Positions 46,626-58,000 of a stretch of DNA of 64,000 bases are shown one piece after another. The DNA comes from Podospora bellae-mahoneyi (lineage: Eukaryota > Ascomycota > Sordariomycetes > Sordariales > Podosporaceae): positions 3,472,001 through 3,536,000 of the forward strand of contig NC_085886.1 in NCBI RefSeq assembly GCF_035222275.1. The letters run 5' to 3'. Positions within the stretch are counted from its first letter, which is position 1; every line of letters begins with the position of its first letter. Below the pieces are notes generated by a model. The model did no database searches, had not been told where the DNA came from, and saw only the letters and a program-made list of their open reading frames with translations. A program made the translations under genes and the position numbers.

Positions 46626-47321
46626 CTACCCTGGGAAGGGGAAGGTGTGCTACCGGCGGCGTCCTATATAGACAGGAAAAAAGGACCGGCCACACTAGGA
46701 TCAAAGGATAGGTCGTTGGGCAGGGACTGGCCAGACTAGTCTAGCATATTAGAGGTCCAGTCGAGAGGAGAGGATAAGGGAGGATTAGTAGTGGAAGAAG
46801 TCTACGCTTCTTTCCGCTTTAGATCCTTAATTACCCGCTCCTCGCGGGCGGCGAGGTAACGGAATTTAGTAACTAGGGCACGGCGCTGGGTTTCTACCCG
46901 TAAGAGTTTCGAAGTGGCCTATAGTATAGCCGTATAAGCCTATTACTCTTCGGCGTTTAGTTTCTTTTTCTAGCAACGTAGGGAGGTTATTAAGGCAGGA
47001 GTAAGACCTAGGATATTATAGTCGGAGCGACCGAAACGTATATAGTAATTGTATTTAGAGGAGCGTTCGAAAACGTAGTAATCGGGGATATTAAAGGCCT
47101 CGTAGAAAGAGTAAGGAAGTATTTCGTTACCGAAGATATAGGTAGCGGCTATAAGATTTTAACGACGAAGGGTATTAGAAGGACCTTTCGGCGTAGACTT
47201 CTTAACGCGGTTAAATATTACGTAAGGTGGGTAATAAAGGAAGAAAACTTACTTAGAGTTATTAATGGGAGAGATTAACGAGTTAGGCTACTGGGGTATT
47301 AGCTTAAGAGGGGGAGCATCG
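46626..47321 (+). pseudogene. extra sense frame between pol and 3' LTR of element 2
   Basis: A single plus-strand frame of 232 codons runs without any frame change from 46626 to the LTR border and on into the LTR. All its stops are TAG or TAA of the kind RIP makes from CAG, CAA or CGA. Protein-like stretches include EGEGVLPAASYIDRKKGPATL, LITRSSRAAR, RRWVSTRKSFEVAYSIAV and VLEGPFGVDFLTRLNIT. Element 1 has the same frame in a more mutated form (about 37965-38660). I recognise no domain. It looks like the relic of an accessory protein encoded downstream of pol. Confidence 0.55.
47306..47315 (+). other. polypurine tract of element 2
   Basis: AAGAGGGGGA lies directly upstream of the 3' LTR, the expected place for the plus-strand primer. 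Element 1 has AAGAAAGGGA in the same place. Confidence 0.6.
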
Positions 47322-47740
47322 TATTATAACCCTAATATAGGACGGGTTGTGGGGCTACGGAAATAGGGGCCAATCGGAGGAACGTACGAAAATAGCCAAT
47401 TATAGTAAGGGACGACTGATTAGTGTGCTAAAGGCACTAAGCAGACGGAGCGGAGTGCTTAGTCTGATTAGGGTACTGAGCAAACTAAGTAGTCGTAATT
47501 AATATACTAAGGGTACTGAATAAGAAGTAAATATAGCTTAGCACCAGGTCTATATATACGGAGGAACTAGCTGGTATAGATAGGCAGTTCCGCAGTATGT
47601 AATTCAAGTTGTAGTTATAGTATTTGTGATTATATTGAGATATCTTGTCGTATACTGTTTAGCTGTACCGAATTAGGATTATTTAGAAGCAGCCTTTAAC
47701 CGGTATCCCTTTCAGAGGTTCTGGATAGGGGTTCGTTATA
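47322..47740 (+). repeat. 3' LTR of element 2
   Basis: 419 bp. The inner half is RIP-mutated (TATTATAACC start), and the outer ~170 bp are much less so. It is followed at once by the ATTTA target duplication. Confidence 0.92.
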
Positions 47741-47745
47741 ATTTA

Positions 47746-48493
47746 CCGGATTAATAATTTAATTATTATAAATAATTATAATATGTTAAGTAAATAATAA
47801 ATTATATTTAATATATTAATTAATAAAGTAATATTATACGGCTAAAATAGTAAAGGGTAAGATAGTTTAGCTAAGGGTATTAATTTTTTAAATTACCGTT
47901 ATTTATTTATAATTATTCAACTAAATTAATTTTACTTTATTAAAGCCGTCCGAAGTTATAGTTATTATATTTACGAAAATAATATTTATTATAAACCTAA
48001 TCTCGTTAAAATTATAAATATTATTATTTATAATACCGTATTTAGCTTTAATATTCCGTACGAGTATAAATTATTCGGTAAAAATCTTCGGATTTTTATA
48101 TTTAGCCCTCTAGTAATCGTATTTATACGTAAAACGTATATAGAATTATAATTAACGTTTAACGAAGTTATAGGCTTAGCGTTTACTAATAGGAGGCGCG
48201 TCGTATATATATAATAATTAATTAACTATTTCTTCCACGCTACTTAATCTAAATAAGAATACGCGTGTAAATAATTTAAGAATGTACTAAGCTATCGTCT
48301 TCTCTTTTAGATCCGTTAAATTACGTAAGTTAGTTAAAATATTACGTCGTATAGGCTTACTAGCGTGCCGGCGATGGAGGGTAGTATAAGGCATAGAATA
48401 AAGCCTTACTATAACTTTGAGGCTTAGCTTAGGGTTATTTTTAAGGGCTTTAAGTGCAAGAATAACTTTTGCTTCAACTAGAATCGAAGACAT
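47746..48493 (-). pseudogene. Fot1-like transposase, N-terminal part with DNA-binding domain
   Basis: From about 48493 the minus strand reads ILALKALKNNPKLSLKVIVRLYSMPYTTLHRRHASKPIRR, a helix-turn-helix of the pogo/Fot type (given here as one continuous N-terminal block), then RNLTDLKEKTI. Downstream (47746-48286) the frame is broken by RIP stops. Element 2 is inserted at its lower end. Confidence 0.82.
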
Positions 48494-48545
48494 CTTGGTA
48501 TGGTGGAGGAAATCGATATTGCAGGTAGAGAGCTATATCGCGTAC

Positions 48546-48592
48546 GAAATCGATCCACTCGCTTGTCCGATCCGCTCGCTTATCAAATACGT
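48546..48592. repeat. right terminal inverted repeat of Fot copy 2
   Basis: Reverse complement of 39245-39291 with one mismatch, followed by TA at 48593-48594. It marks the right edge of the transposon block, 64 bp before the WSC gene's stop. Confidence 0.9.
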
Positions 48593-48657
48593 TAGATGTT
48601 TTGATGGTCTCAAATCCCCTTTTCTTTTACATACCAACCCACAACCCCTCTAGTGTG

Positions 48658-49317
48658 TCAGGTCTTCTTCCAAACACTAATATGGAAACTCGGCCCCCCA
48701 CAAGCCTCAAACACATTTTTTTGACCAGGACATTGAGCGTTGCAGCCCCAATCCGGCGCCCTCTTGAGTTTGTCGGCCGTTGACCCACAGAAGCACCGCC
48801 TTCCATTCGTAGTACCAAAGTATTGATAGATCCTATCTGTGCACTTATCTGCACAGATCTGGTTCGTCAGGTTTTCTTTGTCGTACTGGACATAGTCCGA
48901 GAGGACGCGATCAGAGTTGTCGTAATAGCAACCAAAGTAGGACCAGCCGGGGACGCTAACTTGAATCGTTTCGGTTAGACTTGCGGAGATGGGCAGAGGT
49001 GGTTGCTGTTGTTCTTGTGGGTGGGATGTGCTCGTGTTGACTTGGGTATTAATGACCGATGGAAGCGTTCTTTCTAACTGAATTACTTTGTGCCCCAGCA
49101 GCCCGGCTACTACAACCAAGCAGGCTGTGACGAAGGCGAGGGAGAATGTCAAGATGGCGATAGGGAGGTCAAGACCGAGGACTTGTCTTTTCTTCTGAAC
49201 TGTCGAGTGTGGCCGCGGTGGTAAGCTGCCGTCGTGGCGGTAAACAACGCCTTCGTCATCTTCGAGGTAATGTTTTTGATCTGGTTTCGCCCGCCATGGG
49301 TGCTGACCCGCACCCAT
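48658..49317 (-). CDS. type II membrane protein with extracellular WSC domain
   Basis: Single exon, 219 residues, ATG at 49317. Residues 1-48 are hydrophilic and basic (cytosolic side, QKKRQ before the membrane). Residues 49-75 are one strong membrane helix (LPIAILTFSLAFVTACLVVVAGLLG). A short Gln/Pro-rich linker leads to a WSC domain at 125-216 with the full set of eight cysteines (130, 155, 159, 175, 177, 192, 196, 206) and the signature GRRCFCGS and CPG...CGGP. There is no cleaved signal peptide, unlike the yeast WSC stress sensors, and no long cytoplasmic tail. So it is a WSC carbohydrate-binding membrane protein rather than a classic Wsc1 sensor. Its stop codon lies 64 bp from a transposon end, but the gene is intact. 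Confidence 0.85.
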   Translation of the reverse strand: MGAGQHPWRAKPDQKHYLEDDEGVVYRHDGSLPPRPHSTVQKKRQVLGLDLPIAILTFSLAFVTACLVVVAGLLGHKVIQLERTLPSVINTQVNTSTSHPQEQQQPPLPISASLTETIQVSVPGWSYFGCYYDNSDRVLSDYVQYDKENLTNQICADKCTDRIYQYFGTTNGRRCFCGSTADKLKRAPDWGCNAQCPGQKNVFEACGGPSFHISVWKKT

Positions 49318-52300
49318 GGAGCTTTGGTGATGGCAGCTATAAACCTCTGGGAGGGCATTCCCGTGGTTCTTTTCTCGGTTTGGAATTGGGAGATTTGATT
49401 CGAACTTGTAGTTATGTTAACTCGGAGCTGGGATTTCACAGCGAATGGGGAAAAAGGGCCGAGACTTACATCGTTCATGTTTACTGTTGATTCTCCTGGG
49501 AGGCAGGTCTGGAGCTGGGAAGAAGCGAGCGGTAGAAAAAGGTAGGACAAGCTTTGTTAAAAAGCCAGGTCTTCATTCTGAGATGCCTCACTCATACATG
49601 GATATCAAGACACTAGTCCCGATCAGCAACCCAGCCCCTGAGCTGACATTGATGCTAGCCCCCAACTCACCAAATCATCACACTCCTTCGGAATTATATT
49701 TAGTTAGCCTCGCATTCCTGATCCTTCCGCTCTATCAGATCGCAGGGCGGAGCGCAAGCCTCAACTCTTCAACCTTTCCCAATGGAATTATTTCGCTATC
49801 TTGATTGGATTGTCCAACGCAGCGAGAATGTGCTGCGCCATCACCAGACGCCAGTTCATGTGATCGAGGCCTGGATGAGATTCCTGACAATGGCTCCATC
49901 CCAGCTCTAAATTCCAGTCGCCCCAAAACAGAAGAACCATGAGTGGGCAAATTCGAGGGTTCAAAGTAATTCAAGTTGAAAAAGAACCCAGAACCACGGT
50001 GGCGGGTCGCCGTGGGGGGCAACCAGCAGGCCGTTTTGGCTTAGGCCACTCGCCTGAGCCATTCAAAGAAACCCTTTTTTTGACTGCCTTGGCTTGCTTG
50101 TCTTGCAAGCGACTTGCCTCCACTTGATTGATGAGCATATGGCGGCCGCAGCTAAAGAGGATCTGCATCCTGTTCAGCTACGGGGTCGACAGTATTGACG
50201 GCAGGAGAACTATGGCTTTGGTGAGCACCCATGATCGACAGGCAGCAGAAAGTACAGTTGATCGCCGGCCGAGTCAGTCAAGGTAGCCAACCCTGAGGCA
50301 AGTAATTATAGAATGTCTCGAGGAACATTTCTTAGGTAGACTGGGTACCTAAGCATCTAGCCAAGACCAAATATGGACATTGGAGAGTGCCGCGTCGACA
50401 AGCCTCTTAACTGAATCGTTCTCGATGGCTCTGAACAAGAAATTTCGGGTCATCTAAGGACCTCCTGAACAAACCGCTGCACCCAGTCAGCGATTTTCGT
50501 CAAGTATAAGACCTTTCCGAACTCGGCGGCGTCTCCCTCGCAAAGAGATTCGGCAATCGTCGGAATTAACAACGCAGTAACTCTCGCCCAGCCAACGCTA
50601 CGATCCTTTCCTTTCCTAGAGGAAGAATTCGTCAGCGGTGGACTATCGCCACTTACGAATTGCTTGCTACCTTCTTGCTGGCCTCCCACACTTTCCAGCT
50701 ACCGAAAAGTAAGATTTCAGCCACGATTCCGGGAAAAAAGGGGGGTGAAACCTTCCGGTAGGGGCACAAGGAGGACCTCGCCACCACTGGCTGTGGTTTG
50801 GGGTGCAATCGCGACGTCATCATGGCAGCAGTCAGGGGTCATGGTGTAGTAGGAGACCCAAAGGTCTGCCCTACAACTAAATGGATGGAATGCAAGGGAA
50901 GACATGCGGTGATGTGTGGGAAATGAAGCCGGTTGGCTGCCGAAACGCCCGCTGCACCGAGAGTCTGAAGCCGAGACTAACCTTACCTAATGCCCTTGAG
51001 CATAAGGTACCTGCCTACGGAGAGGAGGGCAAGTACGGAGGGCCGGATTTATACAGGATGGGACCGACCCACTGCCGACGCCGACAGCGCACCGGTTTTC
51101 TGGGTGGGAGCACCGTCCGGGACAGCCCGAGAACGGGTACCTGCTCCGTGCTTCACCTCCCGAGTCTGGCCTTTTCAGAGACCGACCAATCAGTTCGAGA
51201 TGCCTAGTATCTCCTGAAGAACGAGGGAACGGGGCGGCGGACATCTGGTAGACTGCACTTCTGATATATCTATTAGGTTGTGGCGAGATCTGGGACATGT
51301 TTAGCTGGGTGACAGTATTGAGGCGGCATACCTATCCCTCTCGCTGGGAGAATTAGTTTACCTACCATGGGCCTCTGACGAAGGACCCCCCCCATATGTT
51401 GTACATTATGTGTGCGCAACCAATATCGGGCCATCCCACCCACTCTTAATGTGCCCAGTGGGATCTTATGCATCACAGTTGGTCGTCACCCACGCAAATT
51501 ACGTGCAGCGGCTGGAGATTGTAGCTTCTTCGGGACAGGGTCTCGACTAGCAAAATCACGGGGTCATTTTTTGGGAAGGTAATTATCTGCTGGTTCAGGA
51601 ACGAGGTCCATACCTATCAATGCCCACTTAGCGTTGATACAAAACAGGCCTGGTAGAATCACCAAGCTGCCGGCCATTCCTTAGCCCGCAAGAGCACGAT
51701 GACTACAGGACTGCTGCGGGAATTTGGAGAGACGGCAAGTCGAAAATGTGGTGAATTGGGCTACTCATGCAACCGGCGATGCAACTGCAGCTGGTTCGCA
51801 TGCAAAGAGACGACGAATCAGCAGTTGGACGTTACTGGATCCTGCAGCAGCATCGTGGAACCCTCCTCGCTTCCGTGCCTCCGTCTGCTGTACACCTGAC
51901 CTTTTTGCTTTTCTTGAGGGAAGCCAGTCGTCCCACGGCACGGTAGGGCTCTTGGAAAAAGAGCCGCAGCTCAATCATGGTCGTTTATATTGACGGCCAT
52001 CTGGCTCATGTGTGAATTCGGGGTAGAGCTGGGGATGCAATCTGGATCAAGTGGACCAAGATATCCGCCATCGTCATGGTTCTCGTTCGCTTCGGGGGCT
52101 TTTCATATCGGGTGGTGCGGCCCCAAGGGTAACGCGGCTGTCCCCGAGAGAGTCAACAGACATCTACAGGGTGTTCCCCAACGAAGGTAGAGGTGTGTGC
52201 CTTGGTGATCTGGACATACATGATTGTACAGCTGGTGTGGTTGAGATAGACAGCCCATGCTATGGGTGAAGTGAAGCCGCTCTGAGAGGCTTTGGGCGTT

Positions 52301-55057
52301 CCAAGTCACTCGTGGGCTTGTGATCCACTGTCACTGTGGGGGGAAGAATGGAGTTGCTGCCAAGGCAAACCACCGACGCTTAGACCATCTATCTGTGAAG
52401 GTGGCTGGGAGCTGAAGGGTGAGGTGAGAGTTGGGTACACCTGATGACTTGCCATGGGCATGGGCTGTTGGAGAAGCAGAGCCGTTGCAATATCAATCGA
52501 TATGCCCTAGGCGTTTAACTCATTCATCTGTGTTGGAGGCACACACATTGCAGGACTTCTTGAGGGTGGGGAAAATTGGGGGAGGGTACCCCTCCATGCC
52601 AAGCTCCTTTGGTAGGTGGGCGGGAGCTTTACCTTACCTACCCCTCCATCAAGGGGACGTTGGTCCTTTGGCGGGGTAGATTCTGCTTGAGCTGTGTCCT
52701 ATCACTATCTGGCCAGTGCTCGCATTGTTGGTCGCTGATGGCTGGCTCAGACCTACATACTATTGTACTCGCCGTACTCTTCATCTTTGGAGCAAGGCAC
52801 CATGGTTCCAGAGCTCTTTAGGTGCGCTAACGAGGGCCGCTGAGTTCGCGAAGCCGAGGTCTGTCCGGTTCTCAACTCTCAAGCTCTCCTGGCCAAGACC
52901 AACCAACGATATTCTTCCGTAGGAGCCCTAGTGAATGCACCCAGCTGGTGCTTGATTGGCTGTTTCATTTCGTCGGGAGCGTGCTAGACCTCCAGACTTC
53001 AGCCTGCGTGCCTACGTGCCTGCTTCGATTATCTATTAGTATGTGCTTGGGTCAGGCAGCACCCCACGGTTTGTCAACCTCTGACCATGATCGGGCTGGT
53101 AAGCTTCCGAAAACAGCCACCGCTCCGTGGTCTGGCGTGTGTTTGTTTCGTGGGTTGGGCAGTGTCGCATCGCCGGTAGGGTCGATCGACCCTAAGCCGC
53201 GGATATCCCAGCCAAACTTGGCTGGACATGCATGGAGGCAAAGAGCCACGGACGGCATTGGATGGCAGGGACTGCTTAATGCCTGGCCTGGTCTGTCCGA
53301 ACACGATTCATGTCATCAGTTTTACTTTTTAGCATTGTACGGACTGGTTTTGTCCGCCCAGGAGGACTGAAGCAGAAAACAAATCTGGGCCTGGCCAGGA
53401 GCTTGGTGCGTGGACTGCCATTTTATTAATAGAAACGCTCGTCCACTACATGTGGCGAACGGCAGCTCCCAGCTCCTAGACCGCTACTTGTTTTCTGCTT
53501 TCTGCTTTCTGCTTTCTGCTTTCTGCTTTCTGCTTTCTGCTTTCTGCTTCGACATGCTTACACTACAAGATTCCAGGCTGAACTACCTGCTTGGTATCAG
53601 TACTGCGTAGATGCGAATGAGCGAGGGAAGCATGCGGCTGTATCCGTACGAGTTGTAAAGTAACCTTGAGCGGTGAGCACTTTACCTTCCCACCTATGAA
53701 ACCACGGAATGTCCCCTTGTTACTGTCTACTGTTCCCGTGTAAAACAACTGTACTGTGCTGGCTTCACACGCCGAGAGAGTCTGTTGAACGCAACCAACA
53801 AGGCTTGAAGGTCTCTCGAAGCTCCAGAGCTGGGAGCTGGACACTGGGCTTGTTTGAAACTCTGCCGTGACACCGTGCAGACAGACAGAAGGTGGGCGGC
53901 CCACAGGAGCTGCATTGCGCTAAGCTGTGGTGAGAAACGCGTGTGATCAATCACCCTGGACCGCAACGGGCTCATGAATTTATGTTTGGCAGGGGGTTCT
54001 GGATAGAAATGGGCCAGGTGCAGATGAGCTCGAAATTGAAACCAACTCTGCTAAGGAAGGCATCGGACAATCTGTCTTATCTATCACACACGATACTCGT
54101 GGGAGGTTGCTCTCCAAATGGAAGCTCTGAGTCACTGTGCGAGAACGTCTGCGCAGGGACTGACTTGGCTCGGCAAGGTCCCTGTCATTTTGCAGGGTCC
54201 AGCGGGTAGAAGAAGTAGAGACAACCACCAAGAGACTCGGAGTGGTTATTCATCTTGCGCTCGATTCAAAGTATCGGATAAGTATCCCTCCACCAGCCCC
54301 GGAGTTCCAAGATTTGTTAGATCAGTTGCGCCTTTGGCCAAGGAACACCACCCATCGCTTGACCAGGCCCTAACGGGGCATGCTGGTCCATCGATTCCTT
54401 AGCTCTCTCACTACAGGGGTGAGCTTTTCCATTCCGCACTGTGTCGCTGTGTCGCCGTGTCGCTGTGCCGCTGGTGTCCGTCACTGCCTGACAGTTGGAT
54501 GAGACCCAGTTGACGGCTGTCCAGTCCCCCAATCATTCGCCGCATGGCACCGGGACGATCTGGGATTCTGGACAGACAAGACTGTCATCCATGGCAGAAG
54601 CTGTCTTGTCTGTCTTGCTCAAGACAGCCTTTCCTCGACTTCACCTTATGCAACCGCCGCCTTCACCTACCTCGATTGCTTGGGCTGATGCCAATTGTAA
54701 ACGTCGTGGTTCCTCGAGAGCGTGATTTCAGCAGACCAGCGGGTATACGAAGCTATTTGGACCCTCCAAGAATCCAATTGCGTCCTGTCGGGATAGCATG
54801 CGATAGCCTGCTTCACTGCCCTGTTCCCGTCCCTCCCCACCGCTCCGCTGCTGCCCGCCGCCGCCCGCCGCTGTCGCTGCCTCCTCCGTGTCTGTCCCCC
54901 CCCACCCCTCCAATCTTCAGCGTGCTTCTACTCTGTTCTTGCCTCTTGTTTCCCCCGACCACACCCACGCAATCTCGACGCTTCCGACTTGTCTCTGCTT
55001 TTTACGCTGTCGCCAGAGTCGCCTGGAGCCTGTAACCCATTCTCGGTCCCACGGACG
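49318..55057. other. 5.7 kb gene-free region upstream of the transcription factor gene
   Basis: Normal base composition, no RIP. Frames of 60-163 codons occur on both strands and overlap; none shows a domain or splice structure. The frame at 50450-50689 (minus) ends WVQRFVQEVLR and looks slightly protein-like but is unsupported. The last ~250 bp before the transcription factor are C/T-rich, as in fungal leaders. The heptamer repeat at 53493 is described separately. Long upstream regions with uORFs are common for developmental regulators, which is the likely explanation. Confidence 0.6.
53493..53548. repeat. heptanucleotide microsatellite (TTCTGCT)8
   Basis: Eight perfect copies of TTCTGCT in 56 bp, about 1.5 kb upstream of the transcription factor gene. 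Not coding. Confidence 0.95.
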
Positions 55058-58000
55058 ATGACTGTGTCGAGTGACGCTGGCAGTAAGCTTGAGGGTGTCG
55101 CCGCCATGTCCAATTCCGCTGCCTCTGCGTCGACCACTGCCGCTGGCGGCACTGCGCCCGTCGGTGATGAAGTTGGTATGTTGTTCCCCAATGGTGCCGT
55201 TCCAATCATCCGGTCTCGATTGAGTCCTGCAAAACTGACAAGTGCTCCCTTTGGTGGCGAGAAAAAAGCCTCAACAATCACGGTCAACACCAAGGTTCCC
55301 GCAGCCAGTTTCCCGACGCCAAAGACCGACAAGCCGCGCCCTCATGTTTGCGGCACTTGCCAGCGCTCGTTCGCTCGGCTGGAGCATCTCAAGCGCCACG
55401 AGCGCTCGCATACCAAAGAAAAGCCGTTTGAGTGTCCCGAGTGCACGCGTTGCTTTGCTCGCCGCGATCTGCTGTTGCGACACCAGCAGAAGCTCCATCA
55501 GACCACGACTCCTTCCTCCCGTCCACGTAATCGTCGCGAGAGCGCCAGCGGGGCCACCCCCGGTGCCAGCCGTGTCCGCAAAAACAGCATCGCAGGTCCG
55601 AGTGCTGCTGCCGCTGCCGCTGCTGCCGCCGCCAACAGCAATGCCGCGTCCATGAGACCGCGCGCCAACACTATCAGCCACATCGACAATGCTGCGATGC
55701 AGAACATGCTGGCAACGAACCTGCAGGTCCAAAGGGGAATCCAGCCTACGCACAGCCGTCACGCTAGCCTCGTTGGTCTGCCCATGAGCAACACCTTTGA
55801 CACCTATGGCATGGCTGCCGCTCTGGCGCAGCGAGGGGCTCCTCATGGGCTTCCCAAGCTGGAGACTCACAGCATCAGCATGGACTTCACCGGTGGCCTG
55901 CGGACAGCGCCTCCTCTCCCATTCAATCCCGAATTCGAGTATGACAACCTGTTCTTTGGCCCTGCCACAAGCTCGACCATCAATCCAAATGCTCTGCACT
56001 ACAGCGACTCGCCGCCGCCAATGTCCATGGACCCGTTATCACCCTTCGCACACGGGCTTCCCGACATGACGGGTACCCAGCAGCTGGATGATGGGTTCGA
56101 GTGGTTGAACGGCTTTGAAAACCAAATGTCATTCAACAGCGGCCCCAATGAGAATGCTGTGGACGGCTCATCACCCTCAGCCATTAGCACCACCAGCCAG
56201 AGCGGCATTAGCGATGTGATGGTGGACGGTTCCAACCATCAGTCCGTTTCGACTGTGGTTTGGCAGCCCTCTGTCATGGGCCCACCGCAGATGGGCAACC
56301 CCTTCTCTCTCGACATGGGCGGCTCGGTGTTCCCAGACCTTTTGAGTGGCGCCCCCCTCTCGCCGCAACCGCCACCAGCTGGTAAGGCCATCGGCGATGG
56401 CTACTTTTCGACACCTCCTCCCTCTCTCAGTTCGCTGAGTCCATCGATTCTCTCAGGTTTGAATGGTCCAAACCTGAGTCAAACTCTTAATATGGGTGCC
56501 GGTCCGGAGACGCCGTCCTCGATGAATGGTAGTAATCATGGCACCTTACCCGTCTCGACAATCACTGATTCAACAAGAAATGCCATCCTAGGTGCTCTCT
56601 CGGCCTCCCAGGCGTCCCCCTTCGGCACGCGAAGATACTCCTTTGCGACGTCGAACTCGCCATTGACCGCGCAACCGCCGACGAACACCAGCAGCTCCGA
56701 TCAGAACAGCAGCAGTAACCTCCCGAGCACGCGAGACCTTCAGCGATATGTCGGGGCCTATTTGCGCTACTTTCACCCCCACCTGCCGTTTGTCCACGTT
56801 CCGACGCTTTCGTTCGAGACCTCGCCGCAATCAGCTAACGGTCGAAACAGCGGCATTGGCGGGAGTGGGTGCTTGCTTCTTTCCATGGCGGCAATTGGTG
56901 CCTTGTTTGAGTTGGAGCATCAGGCGTCGATGGAATTGTTTGGGTTGGCCAAGAAAATGATCCAGTTGTACCTCGACGAGCGGAGGAAAGCGAACGTAAG
57001 AAAGGCAGAGTCTATCCGACGAACTCCCCTGTCGGACCAGAATTCACATCAGCAGGACCCTTCCGTCGAGACTCCCGTGTGGTTGGTACAGGCAATGCTT
57101 CTGAATGTCGTGTATGGTCATAATTGCGGAGACAAGCGGTCCGGAGAGATAGCGACCACCCATGCCGCTGCGTTAGTAAGTCTTGCGCAAGGGGCCGAGC
57201 TCTTGCGGGCACCGCGACCCGAGCCTGCCAAAGATGTTGACATGATGGATGTGGATGCCGCTTGGAACGGAACCGCGAGGAAGGAAGCTGACGAACAGGT
57301 CGACTGGCTGCGCTGGAAGGCGGCCGAGGAAAGAAAACGTACTCTCTATGCTGTCTTTATCCTTTCTAGTCTTCTGGTGTCGGCATACAATCACACTCCG
57401 GCTCTGACCAATTCCGAGATCTACCTCGACCTGCCCTGCGACGAGGAGTTCTTTGCTGCCGAGTCTGCCAGTGTCTTCCGGTCAAAAGGCGGCGCCCCCG
57501 CGGCAAACCGTAATCGCATGACGTTTCATGAGGCACTGGGTGAGCTGCTCCGCACAAACGAGAAGGAGCAGAAGAATCTGGCTCTCAAGAACGTTCACCA
57601 GCCCTTTGGCGCAGCGGTTAATATCAACGACCTGCCCAAGAGCAACCTGAAACCTAGCAGCTTTGGCTGTCTGATCCTGATCAATGCTTTGCACAATTAC
57701 ATTTGGGAGACGCGCCAGCGACACCACAGCAAGGTGTGGACCAACGAGGAGACGGAAAAAATGCATCGGCACATCGAGCCAGCCCTCCGGGCCTGGCATG
57801 CGGCCTGGGCTAGTAACCCTAACCACAGCCCAGAGCGTCCCAACCCTTTTGGCCTGGGCCCTCTCTCCGCCGACGCCATCACCATGCTTGATCTAGCCTA
57901 TGTGCGCCTCTTTGTAAACCTGTCACGGTCCAAGGAGAAGTTCTGGCAGCGGGACTGGGACGGCATGGCCGAGGAGCTGGCAAGAGGGTCGGAAATCATA

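Larger units (their letters stand above)
40608..47740 (+). mobile_element. Ty3/gypsy LTR retrotransposon, element 2 (RIP-inactivated)
   Basis: 7133 bp with 419 bp LTRs at both ends and a perfect 5 bp target duplication ATTTA (40603-40607, 47741-47745), inserted into Fot copy 2. It is less RIP-damaged than element 1. The sense strand carries gag, a CCHC remnant, protease, RT, RNase H and integrase in Ty3/gypsy order. Compared with element 1 it lacks about 509 bp (37282-37790 there) at 46450/46451, removing the chromodomain and one tRNA-like module. Confidence 0.93.
39245..48592 (-). mobile_element. Fot1/pogo-like Tc1-mariner element copy 2, host of two insertions
   Basis: Terminal inverted repeats of 47 bp (39245-39291 and 48546-48592) differ at one base and are flanked by TA on both sides (39243-39244, 48593-48594), the Tc1/mariner target. 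Removing the solo LTR (39650-39989 plus one GAGAG) and element 2 (40608-47740 plus one ATTTA) leaves about 1.87 kb, the usual size of Fot1-type elements. The transposase lies on the minus strand with its helix-turn-helix N-terminus near 48490 and its zinc-knuckle C-terminus near 39390. The interior is RIP-mutated, but the ends are not. Confidence 0.92.

Noticed and set aside
31040-48290. AT-rich block as a centromere or mitochondrial insertion
   Set aside because: It is fully explained by identifiable LTR and Fot1-like elements with RIP-type substitutions and target duplications.
53493-53548. Regular short repeats as a CRISPR array
   Set aside because: Units are 7 bp with no spacers; this is a microsatellite in a eukaryotic genome.
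54544-55035. 163-codon frame directly upstream of the transcription factor
   Set aside because: It is Pro/Leu/Cys-rich and arises from a C/T-rich leader; no domain and no supporting start.
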